Shown here: in pieces, positions 1 to 12,909 of the stretch
Position numbering within the stretch: position 1 is the first letter of the stretch
Layout of the letters: each line of letters opens with the position of its first letter
NCBI RefSeq assembly: GCF_042453785.1
Contig: NC_091664.1
Location: 31,172,501-31,236,500, forward strand
Length of the DNA stretch: 64,000 nucleotides
Reading direction: 5' to 3'
DNA from: Malus domestica
Lineage: Eukaryota; Streptophyta; Magnoliopsida; Rosales; Rosaceae
The notes under the pieces: generated by a model
Databases searched by the model: none
What the model was told of the DNA's origin: nothing
What the model saw: only the letters and a program-made list of their open reading frames with translations
Program-made: the position numbers and the translations under genes

Positions 1-1102
1 AACTCTGCTGCTATGGAGTATTTGTGTGTGGACCTCTTCTAAAATTATATGATTTCATAGTTTAATTGCATAAATGAATAACATGCTTTACGAGTTTATG
101 AACTGATTTTATGTTAAGCATGTTTATGGAATATGTTGTTTATCGTCTTGTTTTTTGTGATGAATTAATTATTAGCCTATATTGAGCTATAGTTTAATAT
201 ATTGTATTTTCTATAAAAACCATGAACTGGTAGACTATATGATGGATGACGATAGGATGCTAAAACATGTTTTAGAAAGCCCTCTTTATAGTATAGACGA
301 TGGATGACTTTATACTATGAAGTGGTTATTTATTAGAGGCGTAACTATTTGTGCGTACCTAGTGGACACTATGCAGCTTGGGGCGAGGATCTGGTCTTGG
401 CAAATAGGCCGGGAGAAATAATCCCTAGTTACGGGCTAAGGGACATGGAGCAGGCATTGGGCCGGGAGTTGGTAATCTTTGGCTACGGGCGCAGAGACCA
501 CGGTGCTGGCATAGGGCCGAGAGTTATATTTATTTAGTGATCTTATTGGCAGCACACCACGATTACGAGACGATCTGTGAGACGTTTGATATTTTGATTT
601 CCGCGATGTCTTTTGAGATATTTTTGGCATGCTAGGGTTTTCAGTAAACCTATCACTTATTATGCTAGAAGTTTTCTTTATATTAAATGTGGGGGTTAGT
701 ATCTTGATAACTATTTTATTATTATTGTATATATGAACTTGGTCCACTCACCTTTGTTTTGTGCCCCCATTCAGGTCTTAGAAATGAGGTTTACTACACA
801 ACGTAGGAGGCATACAATCCCGGCATCCACACATTTCCGCATGGCATCTTCGAGTCCTCTCGGTGTAGGACCCACTCCTTTGTTCAACCGATTTTTATAC
901 TAATTTCTTTTAGTGTTCTAGATTAGATGTGTGCTTTGAACACATTCCTTAAATGCACATTCTTTATTCTTTTATATTTATAAGTCTTATCTATCCATTG
1001 TTTTCAGCATTTGCACCCAATAAATGGCTTTTGTCACCCTCGAGTGTCGGCCAGCACGTGCCTATCCTAATATTTGGGGAATATCGGGATCGGGGCGTGT
1101 CA
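1..1102 (+). mobile_element. 3' part of an LTR-like element
   Basis: The stretch ends in the terminus CGGGGCGTGTCA near 1091-1102. This is the same kind of end that appears inverted at 2378 (TGACACACCCCGATCG). A segment at about 745-780 (ccactcacctttgttttg, then gcccccattcaggt) resembles positions 6262-6296 of the element further right. I therefore read it as the 3' portion of a related LTR or LTR-derived element whose 5' part lies outside the window. No coding domain is visible. The family (Gypsy-type long LTR) is inference. Confidence 0.45.
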
Positions 1103-1996
1103 CGCTACTAGTTGCAAAGGTTTCCTAGAAATTGTAGTGTTATAATTATGATACAGATACATTATGAAAGTGTATTTTGGATGACAATTTGTTTGAATTG
1201 TTGTAACAGAAAAGCAGCTTAAGGGTCTCAGTACGAGACGATAAAGTGGACTAGTTTACTGGTCTTAAGGGAGGACCATAATGCAAGTGTATTATAGAAG
1301 CATTCATATTTGCATCTTGAATTATTTTTCATGTCTTGATGGAGTTTCATGTGTTTGATGGTTTCATGACAGTAATTTTTGGGATAATGTTTATATATTA
1401 GAGCATGACTTCCCTTTAGTTCTTCGTGAATACTAACTTATGACAGAAACTTGTTATCGGGGTTTTGTTAATCTTATTCTCATGGCCATTCAAGTATGAT
1501 TTCTTATTAGGTGCTACTATGATAAACAAGTGTTGGCTCTAGTGGGAGAATGTAAGCTTTGTTAGAGGTGCTCACTTGTTTAACATGTGCTTAAGGGATT
1601 GAGATCATAAGAGATTAAGATTGACTATACTTGTAAGCTATCCAGGAGTGTATGTGGACTATATAGCTAAAGTAATCTTGATATGAGTAGATATATATCT
1701 ATACTGATATGAATAGTTTGGTTTTGTGGTGATAAGGGTTATTAGTATGATAGTTTGATAAAGATTACATGATGGGAAATATCTTTATCAAACACCACCA
1801 TTTAGGATATATAATAGGGTCCTCTGCTCTCTCTCACTAATTACGCACAAAAGATATCAAACCCCATTGATTGTAGCAGTGCATTCGATCTGTGTATATA
1901 GTAGAAGAACCCTTAGTTCATTGCAGCAATGGCGTCACAAGGTTAGTGGTTAATTTGGTATCGTGAATTACATGTTTCCACATATATTGACTTTAC
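1103..1996. other. No gene seen; possible degenerate LTR
   Basis: No convincing reading frame is present. Around 1543-1556 the string gtgggagaatgt looks like the polypurine tract and LTR start seen in many copia elements. A TATA-like stretch (atatataata) lies near 1806, followed by a CT-rich leader and a lone ATG at 1929. This could be a degenerate LTR with promoter, but there is no second LTR or target duplication to confirm it. Confidence 0.2.
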
Positions 1997-2377
1997 ATAA
2001 ACTACTGGCTTCCGATCAAACTTGCAATATATAAGATGTTAATAGTGAACATTTTCATCTGCGGTTTCAAAATCCTTTTCATTCTACTTGTGGCATTTGT
2101 ATTGCCATTGACAACATTAGGTTTTCGGCTTTCTCTGGCTTAATTCCATTGAGCACTACGTGTTATTGAAACCACACGTGTATGAATGAGAAATAAGTTT
2201 GGGCTTTGTTGTTGGTTAAAGTTGAAACGCTCGTATTTGAAAGTTAGCTCCGTAGTCAAAATATTAAGATTTAAATCCTTGTGGTGAACTCCGTTAACAA
2301 ATTTAATTCCAAAACATTTTCCATTAGATACAGGGGTCAAAATGTACTTTGACATGTACACCTTCTTTTCCCATGTC
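1997..2377 (+). repeat. Tail of an SPH tandem unit (unit 0), left piece
   Basis: This piece matches the 3' part of the SPH units (for example 13519-13895), beginning at ataaactactggcttccg and running to the cttcttttcccatgtc junction. It is more divergent than the array copies and contains a different premature break of the short frame seen there. It is cut by the insertion at 2378 and resumes at 6804. Units 1-4 lie 4 kb further right, so it is an older member of the array. Confidence 0.75.
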
Positions 2378-3295
2378 TGACACACCCCGATCGAAGTCAA
2401 GGCATGCTGACCGTCACGTGAGCGTGACGTAGCCATGTGCGCAGTGTGGAAGCGATAATTTAAGGAAAGTACGAATAATTCAAAACCAAATACCATAGGT
2501 TCTAAGATAAGTTTAAGTGTGAATACACAACCAGAGCACAAGGTCTAAGTGCAGTCAAACATAAGATGTACTAATTTAACAACACTCGAAGATAATCCTA
2601 CATGAGTGATGGTTTGTCAGAACTTCAGCTGGAAACCTCGAGATCCAACAACAAACTCTACCTAGAACCTGGAGGGGCGCAAAACAAAGTTGAGTGGGTC
2701 AGCAAAACAAACTTATTCAAAACCTTCTTTTCTCTTGAATATATTAACCCCTCGCTGTAAAACAAGTATAGTTTCCCAGGAATAAAGTATATACTCATAT
2801 ACGTAATATATCTCAAAATCATGCTAGACAATATGAATGTACATCATGCCAAAGTATCATAATTGAATGCTCATCATCTCTATATGAATATGATGGAATA
2901 ACATATAATCAATTCAATCATCGGCCATAAATCTAGTTTATACTCTTTCATCATAATCAACTCAGCCATCGGCTGCATATATAGCTCATAATCATCTCAT
3001 CACATCATGTATATATATATATAAATCCTGCACACAATCAATACCACCTTACGTGGTCTGCAATTCATCACTGTATATAACATAATATGCTCTAGTACTA
3101 CAATCACGTGAAAACTGTGCGATAAATCGCGGGTCACCTACGAGTCGAACCCACTAAAAGTGGTCTATACGACAGGACTGTGCACCTAACTTGGATCCAA
3201 GGCGAGCATGCGGTGCGGGAGGTGAACATCACGTGAAAGACTGTGCCCCTAACTCTGGGCGGGAGCACTAATATACGTGTGCAAGTGAATGAGCT

Positions 3296-3440
3296 TTCAA
3301 TCATATCTCAATCATAACCAACATCGTATCTCATCATATCTCAATCATAACCAACATCGTATCTCAATCATATCTCAATCATAACCAACATCGTATTTCA
3401 ATCATATCTCAATCATAACCAACATCGTATCTCATCATCG
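3296..3440. repeat. 34-bp minisatellite
   Basis: Four copies of a 33-34-bp unit built on tcaatcataaccaacatcg follow head to tail; the aacc marker falls at 3316, 3349, 3383 and 3417. The array lies inside the outer LTR-like element. Confidence 0.85.
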
Positions 3441-3602
3441 TTACCAGCATAATATACTTACATGTAGCTTACCTGGGCCTCCTCAACACCATGCAACAAT
3501 ATGCATAATTATAATAATGCACATACTAAAATATGATGCATATATGACAGGATAATTAAATCACATTTCCTTAAAATACGTTTTCTGGGAAAAACGTCAA
3601 GC

Positions 3603-3634
<32 letters not shown>

Positions 3635-3882
3635 AAAAATAACTGCCCACTCACTGATATGTAGCCAGTTCGTAACCCCCACGCCTAGTCTGGTTACGTT
3701 CGTCCTCCGTATAGGTCTCGCCTATAAGAGAAATAATTATAAAAACGTTATTTAAAAACACATACACAACATTCGCTAATAACTTCTCATATATTACTCA
3801 ATTTGGGTATATGAATATACCACCGTGACCTACTCGACGTCACGAACCCGTACAAATTTTTAAAATAATTTTTGCACCCCAC

Positions 3883-6390
3883 TGTCACAGCCCGTCCCGG
3901 AATTTTAATTCCGAGGACGTGAAAAGACGAAAATGCCCTTAAACGGGACTAAGGGGCGAAAATTTAACAATTGGTTTTACTTAAAGTTCCTAAGTTATTT
4001 GGTTTTAGGAACTTAAACTAGGCTTAAGTTTGGATTTTTATGTTGGAACTCAAAACCCTCCCCATAACCCGTAACATTGTCTCTCTCTCTCCTCCCTCAC
4101 GAAACTCTCAGTTCTCTCTCCCTCTCCTTCGAACTCACACGGACCACCACAAAACCACCCTAAATCTATACCAACGACGAATCTAAGACAACCATTGGAA
4201 CCCTGAAGACTTCACGATCACGATGGTACCCATTTCAGGTAAGTTCTACTTCGGGAAACCCTAGTTTTTAAGGTCCCGTGTTTATGTACTGTTCATGATC
4301 TTTTAAATGGTTACGTTTTAGGACAATCCAAGCTCATAGTGAGCTTAGTGAGGTCCCAAGGAAGCTCGGAGTGCTTCGTTGGAAGTTTTTGGACGTAAGA
4401 ACACGGAGATTTTGGCCGGAGCTTTCGAGGCTTTTTTCGGCGAATCCCCGGCGAGTTAGGAGTCGAGGTAGGTATCAATCTCTTCGTCTCGTCAAGTACT
4501 ACAACTTTCCTTTTTTTTTCACTCAATTTCGTTGAGTATTGAAGAAGTTATACTCATTTGAATCTTACCCAGTTTTCGGCGACCTCCGAGGCTTTCGAGG
4601 AAGTTTCCGGCCAAACCACGGCGAACTAGGTGTTGTGCAAGGTACCATTCTCTTTGTCTCTTCAAGGGATACAACTTTCGTTTTTGAATCACTTGATTTC
4701 GTTGAGAAATGACAAAGTTATGGCAATTTGAAAAACTGCCCAGAAAACGGCCGCCGGAAAAACCAGTCCGGCGACCCAAGGAAGAAGAAGGTGCGCGTGG
4801 GCGCGCGTGGACCCGTGCCTTCCTTGGTGCGTGGGGGCGCGTGCTACAGTAAAAAAATATTTTAAAAATATTTCGATGTCCGTGACGTCGAGTAGATCAC
4901 TGTGGTATATTTATATACCCAAATTGAGCATCGTATGAGAAAGTTATTAAGGATTGTTGGTTAGGTGTTCGAATAACGTTTTATAGTTTTCGCATTGGAT
5001 CGTTACCAAACTTTGATACGTTGTAATACGTAATATTTGAGGATTATTGGAACTTACGGATTGGGAATCCGAGTTACGGATCTTCCGAAATTAGAATTGT
5101 AAGTTCATAAAATAAAATGTTAACCGTCACTTAGTTTTGGAAATTGACGGAGATCCGACCGTTGGATGGTAATGAAATTTTAGGATGTTATCCTAGAGAT
5201 ATATTGTGGACCTCTGGAAGTTATGGATTTAAAATCTGAGTGGCAAATCTTCCGGATCGATCTACGTAGTGACGTCTTTTATATAAGTTATATATTCTAT
5301 CGATATGAATTCTGAGGTTGGATTTGATTACTGTTCTAGGCGGCGATCGTCATGACGCCTTGGCGTATTGTGCTAAGGAGTTGTAGGGCGAACTCCAGGT
5401 GAGTGGGCAGTTTTGTTTTCCGTATATATATATACTTGACGTTTTCCCAGAAATTGAATTAGAATGAAATTATGTTTTAAATGAAAGGTATATAAAATTA
5501 TATGAAAACAGGAATTGAAAGGTCATGCATAGAAGTATATGAAATATATATGGAAATGTAAATTGAATTACCATGCATGAAATGATATGAATCAAATGAT
5601 ATGAATGAATGGTGCGGCGGACGCACATGTGAGTATCAGGTGAGTATTTAATTACTGTTATGATGATGTTGATGTATATTGAGCTCAAATCCTGCACCAT
5701 GGTTTAGTGCTTATAGTATTCACCGCATCGCACGCTCGCCTTGGATCCAAGTAGATGCTGGTCGCACAGTCCACGCGGAGTGGGTGCGACGGGCCAGTCG
5801 AAGAGTGTTAGTGAGATTTCGACTGGTGGGTGACCTTAGATTATGTGCACAGATGATTGATGAGAAAGCACTAGAGCGTAATATTAACCATTAAGTCGTA
5901 CAGACTACATTAGGTGGTTCCGACTTATGTGCAGAAGGCTGTACAGGTCACAGTTGGTGACTCCGGCAGAGTGAGAGTGATAGATTTTGAGCTCTAGGTT
6001 CAACCGTACAGGGCTATTAGAGGGCCTCCGGTTGATTACTTTCTTGCACCTGATATGATTATTGTTGATGCATCCATACTTAACTGTTGAATTAGACATG
6101 GCATGGCATGATTGATAAAGAAAAATGTTGAGATAGTAAGAATGAAGTTTTGAGAATATATATGTATATTTATATTTTACATTTCTGGGAAAGTATACAA
6201 GTTTTACGGAGAGGGGTTACAATGCTTTGAGAAAAATTGGATTTGAAAAGATTTGTTTTACTGACCCACTCAATTTTGGTTTTGCGCCCCTCCAGGTTAA
6301 AGAATAGCTGAGGTGTGGTGGCTACGAGGAATTCGACGGTGTTCTGACAGATTGGACAAAAATTAGGACTCACCTTCGGGTGTATCAACT
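3883..6390 (+). mobile_element. Inner LTR-like element, inverted relative to its host
   Basis: It begins TGTCACAGCCCGTCCCGG at 3883. Its sequence is a reverse-complement relative of the surrounding element. For example, cgtgacgtcgagtag at 4882 mirrors ctactcgacgtcacg at 3830, and the segment near 6262-6296 (gacccactcaattttggt, then the cccctccaggt motif) mirrors 2666-2700. The right end is approximate, near gggtgtatca at 6379-6388, where the host element's own 5' leader resumes. Short frames inside it (for example 5679-5894) show no domain. A clear inner target duplication was not found. Confidence 0.45.
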
Positions 6391-6803
6391 TATAAATTGT
6401 ATCTTAAAGCTTCCGTACTGTGCAAGTGGTCTTTGTTTCTTCGATCTGTGAAGTTTTTGAGAGTCTTGTTGTTTTGCCGTGAGTGTAGAAAGAGAGAGGG
6501 AGTGAGAGAGAGCTTGACGGGAAAGAGAGAATGAGGATGAGTTTGAGGGAGCAGGACTGAGGGAAAGAGGGAGTATGATTGAGGGAATCCTGGGAGAACA
6601 ATGAAAAAGGGGGGAGAAATGTGTAACCTATTTATGCACATTACAAAGGTTACAATAATTCAAACACTAACATACAAACCGTCCAACTTTAATAAAGATT
6701 TAGGGTACTAAACAAACCCTAATGTTCTAAGTCTTTAAAACGTTTAAGGATAATACATTAACCTTACACTTACGAGAACGTTAATACGGGACGGGCTGTC
6801 ACA

Positions 6804-6915
6804 ATGTCTCTCTCCTCTCTATGTAATTTGTATTTTCACTTACTCCCATTTCGGGATTTTGTATTTGCATAATTAATTTATAATTAGTTCGCAATGTGCA
6901 TAATTAGTTTATACA
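6804..6915 (+). repeat. Tail of SPH unit 0, right piece
   Basis: From atgtctctctcctctctatg onward this matches the ends of units 1-4 (for example 13896-13999), up to cataattagtttata. It then diverges into unrelated sequence. It continues the piece at 1997-2377 across the insertion. Confidence 0.75.
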
Positions 6916-9667
6916 AGCAAAAAAGGTCGCGCGATGTTGTGGGTTTACAACTCTAGTTACACATAATTACAACAATGTTTCTAATTCTACTACTACATAT
7001 ATACAACCATACTGACAATCATATCTACACACATACTAATCAGCATTTAAAACTATGTTAAATGGGGAGAGTTTTACCTCAGTACAAAACTTGATAAAAT
7101 TAAACAAATCCTCATGTCATTGGTTCTTCATTTTGACCCCAGCTCTTATAAACTAGGCTAAATGTTGTACATAGAGCATCGATTTCCACCGCAAATAAGG
7201 GATTCTCGATCGTCACCACTATTGGTCTTCTCTTCCTATTTTCCTTTGCCCAGATAATGGAAATTCCAATTTTGAAGCCATTTTCTCACACTAAATAACA
7301 AAAAAAAAATTTAAAAATTAGAGGAAAACAAAGAAAAACATCTAATAACTTATATTTGGAGACAGAAAAATAAGCAAAACCCAGTTGAGAACTCACCATA
7401 AAAAACCAAACTATACCCAAGAAAACTCCAAAAAACTAAAAATAAAATAAAATTGAAGAACGCATTTGAAATTTACACATAATGTAGCAAAGGAAAGACC
7501 AAAAAGAAAAAAGTAAAGCCATCAAGCTCAACCCTTTAGTTTAAACTCCAAAAAAATTAAACACAACCCGATTAAATCATTAATGTTACTGTAACGACAA
7601 ATTATTATGGCCAAACTTTTGGCTCCTATCAAAACCAAGTTTTCATATATAAACAAAGCATCTATTTAACGAATGAATTGATGGAGGGCAAAAAGAGAAA
7701 AAAAAAGGGGGCCATTAGTCAATTATGTGGAGAATTACTGGATACGTACAAAAGGTTTGAAAATTAAACTGACATTAAAAAAAAAAATGAGATGAGATGG
7801 AGTGGAAATCACATACCAACATCAAGCTTAAATTTGTGGTGCTCATTTGTAAAGCTATTTGAAATTAGTCTTATCAGGAGCTTCTGCACTGGTTGATGTC
7901 TCGGTCTTCTCCTTAGCTGCATGTACATTGTAGACTTGGGTAGATAAGAAGCAGAAGAAAATAAAAATATAAGTTAAAGTTATAACTTAACTATCTATGT
8001 TGATTCATGTCCAATACATAATAACAATAGCAAAAATTGAAAGAATCAACCAAAAAGACATGCATTCTGAAAAAGAAAACTTACAGGTGTTTATGTCTTA
8101 TGAGATGTTGAACTGAAGCACTTACACCTAGAGGCGGATCTATTAAGGGACCAAGGTGGTCCCAAGACCACCCGGAAGCTCGGGAAATGGCTGTGAGGAT
8201 CTTCAAGGACTACCCAAATTTGGGCTGTGGTGGAGAGGACCAGCGGGCATGGCTGCTTCACCCTGTGCAAAACAGAAGGAGGAAGAAGAAAGGTTTTTTT
8301 TTTTAAATAACTTGGCCAAAACGACGTGGTTTTGAGCCAAGTTATTTAAAAAATTTAAAAACCTTCACGTGATAGGCAGTGGCCAAATTCAATAAACTAG
8401 CTCTTGTTGTCAGATTCACTTTACCAAATTCAATAATACCCAATTGTCTGTAAGTTTTCAAACAGGAGGAGGAATCCTCACGCCACTGCAGGTAGGTAAC
8501 CCCAACTTTTTTATTTGCTTGGTATTCAAATCATGATTGTGTTATAGGGATTTTTTTTTTTGTTGAAGATTGTGTTACAAACTTACATACTACAGTCAAG
8601 GGTTTTTAGTTCATACATATTTTAAATTGATATAGATTTTTTTATTAATTGATATGTGTAGAAATTAGATGTATTGAACGATCTTACAAGCGAAAATCAT
8701 CATTTATTAATTGATACAGATTCAATTCACTTTACTAACCTAATTGTATGTTGCGTTGTTCCTCATTCTACCCAAGCCAGCCGAACTGCCGAAAGTCATC
8801 AGCATCAACTTTAAAATTTCTGTAAGGTTTCTAATTTAGTGTTAGTTCTTACTTATTTTTAGTGTTAGTTGATACATATTTATTGTTAATTTGTTAGGAT
8901 TTTTAGTTTTATTTTAGTGTTAGTTCATAAATATTTATTGTTGATTTTTTAGGATTTTTTCATATTTATTTTAGCGTTAGTTCATACATATTTATTGTTG
9001 ATTCATTAGGATTTTATGATATTACTTAGATTGTGTTATAGGGGTTTTTTGTGGTTGAAGATTGTGTACTAGTTCATGCATATTTTTTAGTTTCATCAAT
9101 TGATATAAAAAAAATTATTAATTGATATGTGTAAAATTTAGAAGTATGGAACGATATTACAACCGAAAATCATCATCGATTACGAATGAAAAGTTGATTG
9201 GTAGTTTACCTCATTGAAGCGATCATTTAATTACTTAAATTTTAAGAGAAATAACATTGTGTGGCTTAAAAAATATTGAAAAAGTGGTCAAATTAATTAG
9301 ACAATAATTAAAAAACAAAACAAATCTCAACATAAATCAGCACATTAAATAGCAAGTTAAGTGAACCACTGCTCTGCTTACACCTGCCTCAGGACCAAGG
9401 AGGAAACCGAATACTTTAAACTTGAAAAGCTTTGTCAAACCCCTACAACTCCCTCGAAAACGAAGCCATTAGGATTTCGTTGAAATAAACACAAATTCGA
9501 TATAAAAATGACATATAATTGTTATAGGATATACCTAAATTCAAAACAAATCGTTTGGTCGTGTTTTCAAGGCATGCCGCGCCAAGATTGGACTAAAAAT
9601 TCTTCGAAAATTCATCGTAAAGCCGATCCGAACTCGGGGTCGGGGACCGAAACAGAGACCAATATTC
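6916..9667. other. Gene-poor AT-rich stretch
   Basis: No frame longer than a few dozen codons looks coding, and no RNA gene is recognised. Around 8130-8480 there is a less AT-rich patch (gaggcggatctattaaggg onward) that resembles a degraded DNA-transposon remnant, but no termini could be defined. Imperfect repeats of ttagttcatacatatttattg occur at about 8860-9000. Otherwise nothing specific is seen. Confidence 0.5.
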
Positions 9668-9670
9668 TTA

Positions 9671-10780
9671 GGGGGTGTTTGTTTGCCCTCACTAAGTGGG
9701 ACTGGACTAGACTGGATTAGGTGTTAGTGTAGTCCCATGTTTGTTAGAGGAAGGGACTAGCTTTAGTGGGACTAAAGTTCACTCGCCCCGACTACAGGGC
9801 TCGCTAAAGGGTCTTAGCGAGACCCTCCAGAAACCAGCGGATTGCTAAGCCCGTTCTGTCGTCCTTCTCGACTCCTCGTCCTGCTCGACTCCTCGACTCC
9901 TCGTCCAATTCAAAGTCACCCACCACTCCCCGCATCGTCTTCATCTTGCTCCACGACTTTGCCAAACCATCCCTCCGACCACTGCTGCGTCCTCATAAGG
10001 CTGCCGCGGCTTCTCTTTTCCATTTTCTCTTCATTTTCTTCGATTTTGTTGTGAAGATTCGTGAAATTACACTGGGTCTTGATCGATTTCTAGGTTTTGA
10101 TTGATTTTTGGTTGCTGGAGCTTTTATTGATTTCTGGGTTTAATTGATTGTCTGGGTTTCGATCGATTTTGTCGCTGGAGCTTTTGACCGATTTCTGCCT
10201 TCTTCTGTTGCACCGTCACTATGGCCAGCTCGTCGGCGGTGCTTGCTCTTCCGTGGCCCAAGCCTGGGAGAGCTGAAGCAGCGCTACTGTAGGCAAAAAT
10301 CGCGAGTTGATGGAGCACCTGGCGATGCTACCGTCGGTGGGCGTTGCTGACGAGAAGCAGATCGAGAGGTTGACGATGAAGGTTGGGGAGATCTGTTCAA
10401 TTTTATACGATTTGATTATTTGGTTGCAACTTGGGGAGATGGTGAGATTGTGGAGATAAAAAGGTAAATGGAGGAGCTTGCCGGAGAAATCGAGAAGGGG
10501 AAGAGCAGAGTTTGCTAGGAGAAGGATTGTAGGAAGAAATTAATTTTTTGATAGAAAAGAAATTAATTTAATAAAAATTATAGTACTGTTATAATTTAAA
10601 AATGAATTAAAAATAATAAAAAAAATACTATGGGACTTGAAAAAAAATTAGTCTCTAGTTTAGTCCGGCACTGCACCAAACACTTCACTAAGTCAGTCCA
10701 ACTTAGTCTAGTCTAAGCCAGTCCAGCTTAGTTCCTGAAGCTAGTCCAGTCCGAGATAGTCCGGTGCAACAAACGCACCC
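9671..10780 (+). mobile_element. PIF/Harbinger-like non-autonomous TIR element, copy 1
   Basis: The element is flanked by TTA at 9668-9670 and 10781-10783, the 3-bp target typical of PIF/Harbinger. It starts GGGGGTGTTTGTTTGCCCTC and ends AACAAACGCACCC. Subterminal blocks repeat ggactggact and agtccagtcc motifs. The same ends and subterminal blocks occur inverted at 35668-36569, with a different interior. No transposase is encoded. The short CT-rich frames inside it (9842-10054, 10144-10350) are probably not genes, although the interior could be captured host sequence. Confidence 0.75.
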
Positions 10781-11395
10781 TTAAGGTCTTGCCCCAACGA
10801 TTATGAAATGGGGATACAACGGTCGAAACCAAATTTGTGGGTTTTGACAAAACGTGAGAAATCTGGGTTTCGAAGGATAAGTAGTGGGTAGGAGAAAGGG
10901 AAATCCCCAGAACAACAAAAACCAAAATGCCTTTTGTGGGCATTTGCAATTTCCCATCCCTTTTTCAAAATTTTATTATTATATTAGTTTCTCTCTCATA
11001 ATTAGTAGTCATATTCTGATTTGTTTTGAAAAGTTAACTCTGATTAAGCAAAAGAAGACGTAGGTGTATGGGGAGGATTCACCAAAGTTTAATATCATTC
11101 GATATACATAATATCTTTCGATAAAGGAGCAACATGCTATCAGGCATCTCTAATAAGAAATTGCAAATTTGAGATGAGAAAAGAATTAATCTTGGCAATT
11201 AATTAATGAGGATTTTCCATATATTGCTGTATTGAAAATAATAATAATGAGGATTTGGCAATGAATTAGAAAAATAGAGATTGTACAATGTATAGAGTTG
11301 ATTTTCTAGAAAAATACATTTCCGCGTGATATATTTGTTTATGGTAATTAGCATGTATGGCAGTCCCATCCCATAAAGAGCTTGTTTGACAAAAA

Positions 11396-11403
11396 TATAT
11401 AAA
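11396..11403 (+). promoter_or_regulatory. TATA box of SPH1
   Basis: tatataaa lies 83 bp upstream of the ATG. It is conserved at the same distance in units 2-5 (14459, 17520, 20577, 28795); unit 3 carries one extra AT step. It is altered to atatatagg in the SPH pseudogene near 38577. Confidence 0.6.
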
Positions 11404-11478
11404 GGGTGCTTTGGTTGTTGCTTGGACACAAACAAACAAACAAACATTTATTTACCCTTTGCTATAATTTTTAGAGCA

Positions 11479-11910
11479 ATGGCAATGGATAAGGTGTCCA
11501 TACTGTTGCTTATTTGCTTATTCTTTGTGCTATTTGAAGGTGGTTTGGGTGCGCAAGATCCTCCTGTAACCAGAGTTGTGAACATAACTAATGACTTGGG
11601 ACCAAGGATCAAATTAGTGGTTCACTGCAATTTTCACGGCAAATCCCATGACGAAAACCTCGGCCTACAAACCCTCTCGTTTCACCACTCCTTCTCTCAT
11701 AGCTTCAAATCCGATGACGTCACTCCCAACACACATCTCTTTTGCCTCTTGTGGTGGAAAAATGGCCATGATGTCTTTGACTTGTATAATCCTCAACAAG
11801 ATGATCCTCGTTTTGCATCTAAGTATTCTTGGAGCATTACACGCAAAGGAGCTTATTCTTATGATGAGAAAAAACATCGATGGGATCTTCTCTACACTTG
11901 GAAAAAGTGA
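11479..11910 (+). CDS. S-protein homologue (SPH), plant self-incompatibility S1 family, copy 1
   Basis: The gene encodes a 143-aa intronless product. Residues 1-25 form a signal peptide (basic start, hydrophobic SILLLICLFFVLF, probable cleavage after GLGA). The rest matches the S1 fold pattern: a VVNITNDLG strand with an N-glycosylation sequon at 35-37, LVVHC (Cys50), a DENLG motif, LFCLLWW (Cys89), and a C-terminal W-S-I..KGAYSYDE block. SPH proteins are small secreted plant peptides; the founder, poppy PrsS, is a pistil signal in self-incompatibility, but most family members have no known role. The mature peptide has only two cysteines where PrsS-type proteins usually have four. I chose ATG 11479 because it opens the signal peptide and is conserved in every copy; upstream codons in the same frame are not. 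Copy 1 has Gln107 where the others have Arg. Confidence 0.88.
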   Translation: MAMDKVSILLLICLFFVLFEGGLGAQDPPVTRVVNITNDLGPRIKLVVHCNFHGKSHDENLGLQTLSFHHSFSHSFKSDDVTPNTHLFCLLWWKNGHDVFDLYNPQQDDPRFASKYSWSITRKGAYSYDEKKHRWDLLYTWKK

Positions 11911-12652
11911 GACAAAACACTATATCATATATTCCGAGGATTAAATAAAACTCTAGGAATAAATAAATGAAAAGTCCATTCCGCTTCTCCTCTCTTGCAT
12001 CCACTTATTTCTATTTTTCTCTTGTTAAATTTTCATATATCAACTTTCTCTTCTTTCTTTTTCATTATGCTTCTTTCTTTTTCGTTATATGATATTTAAG
12101 AAAAAAAATCTATCTATTATATTCGGAATAAGTTTTTTTTTCTTTCCAATATTAGGAATAAGTTGAGTAAATTAAGAAACACGGAAATATATGAGCCAAT
12201 ACGATTTGAATATTGATTGTTCCCCTTTATTTTATGATTTGATTTTGACCAATTTTGTCTTGAAGAACATAAAGGACGCAACCTCTAGGGTTCTACCTTT
12301 CTTTATTCATTTTATTCTTTTCAGTTTTAAGCAACGTCTTGAGATCGTGTATAATATTTAAGGGCTTGTTTGTTTCGTACATGATCGGGGCTTACAGATG
12401 ACTACATTGTTAGCATTCATGATATGAAGTTATGAATATGAAATTGATTTCAAGAAACCAATTGTTCTCATAGTTTTCTGTTGATGAATCCCCTTGTTTA
12501 TGCATCTGATCCGTCTATGGCCACAGAAAAATTACAGTACAGTGACATGTAATTTGAAATGTTCGAAACACGAAAATGCCTAAATCCCTGGTTAGTTTAT
12601 CAGATAAGTTTTGGTAGCAACAACAATGTCTTCTTGTTGCATATCAAGTATC

Positions 12653-12909
12653 TGTTGGAATTTATTAGGTTTATTTAGGAAATTAATTAGAGATTTAATT
12701 TGCTTTTGTAGTAGGGTATTTTTGGCATTTACGCATTAGGGTTTCTTAGGTTTATTGCTCTATAAATAGAGCTTGTAATTTAGTTTGAAAACAAGTTATT
12801 CGCAATGTAGCCTCTTAGAGTTTTGTAGCCGTTTCGGCATTCTCGTTTGTTTAATAATATTTTTATTATTCTTGTTAGTCTTATTCGTTGCGCACTCTGA
12901 CATTCAACT
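12653..12909 (+). mobile_element. Solo LTR in SPH unit 1
   Basis: A 257-bp sequence begins TGTTGGAATTTATTAGG and ends ACATTCAACT, flanked by the 5-bp repeat GTATC at 12648-12652 and 12910-12914. It contains a TATA motif (ctctataaatagagc) and a downstream leader, as expected of a copia-type LTR. The final base has apparently changed from A to T. The same insertion sits at the same place in all four units, so it predates the array. Confidence 0.75.

Larger units (their letters stand above)
2378..6803 (-). mobile_element. Nested LTR-like insertion with 5-bp target duplication
   Basis: The insertion is flanked by the direct repeat ATGTC at 2373-2377 and 6804-6808. Removing it restores the SPH unit sequence found intact at 13885-13905. 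It starts TGACACACCCCGATCG and ends GGGACGGGCTGTCACA, so it has TG...CA ends as LTRs do. Read on the minus strand, it starts at 6803 with a CT-rich leader and ends at 2378. Its middle is interrupted by a second, related element in the opposite orientation (from 3883). No gag or pol is present, so a solo LTR or non-autonomous LTR derivative is the best reading. Confidence 0.65.

Noticed and set aside
5679..5894. 71-aa frame in the inner LTR-like element
   Set aside because: A related inverted copy near 3100-3260 does not keep the frame; no protein domain.
11648..11944. 98-aa overlapping frame inside each SPH gene (also at 14707, 17768, 20825 and 29043)
   Set aside because: It lies in an alternative frame of the SPH coding sequence, with no signal peptide or domain; conservation is explained by the SPH gene.
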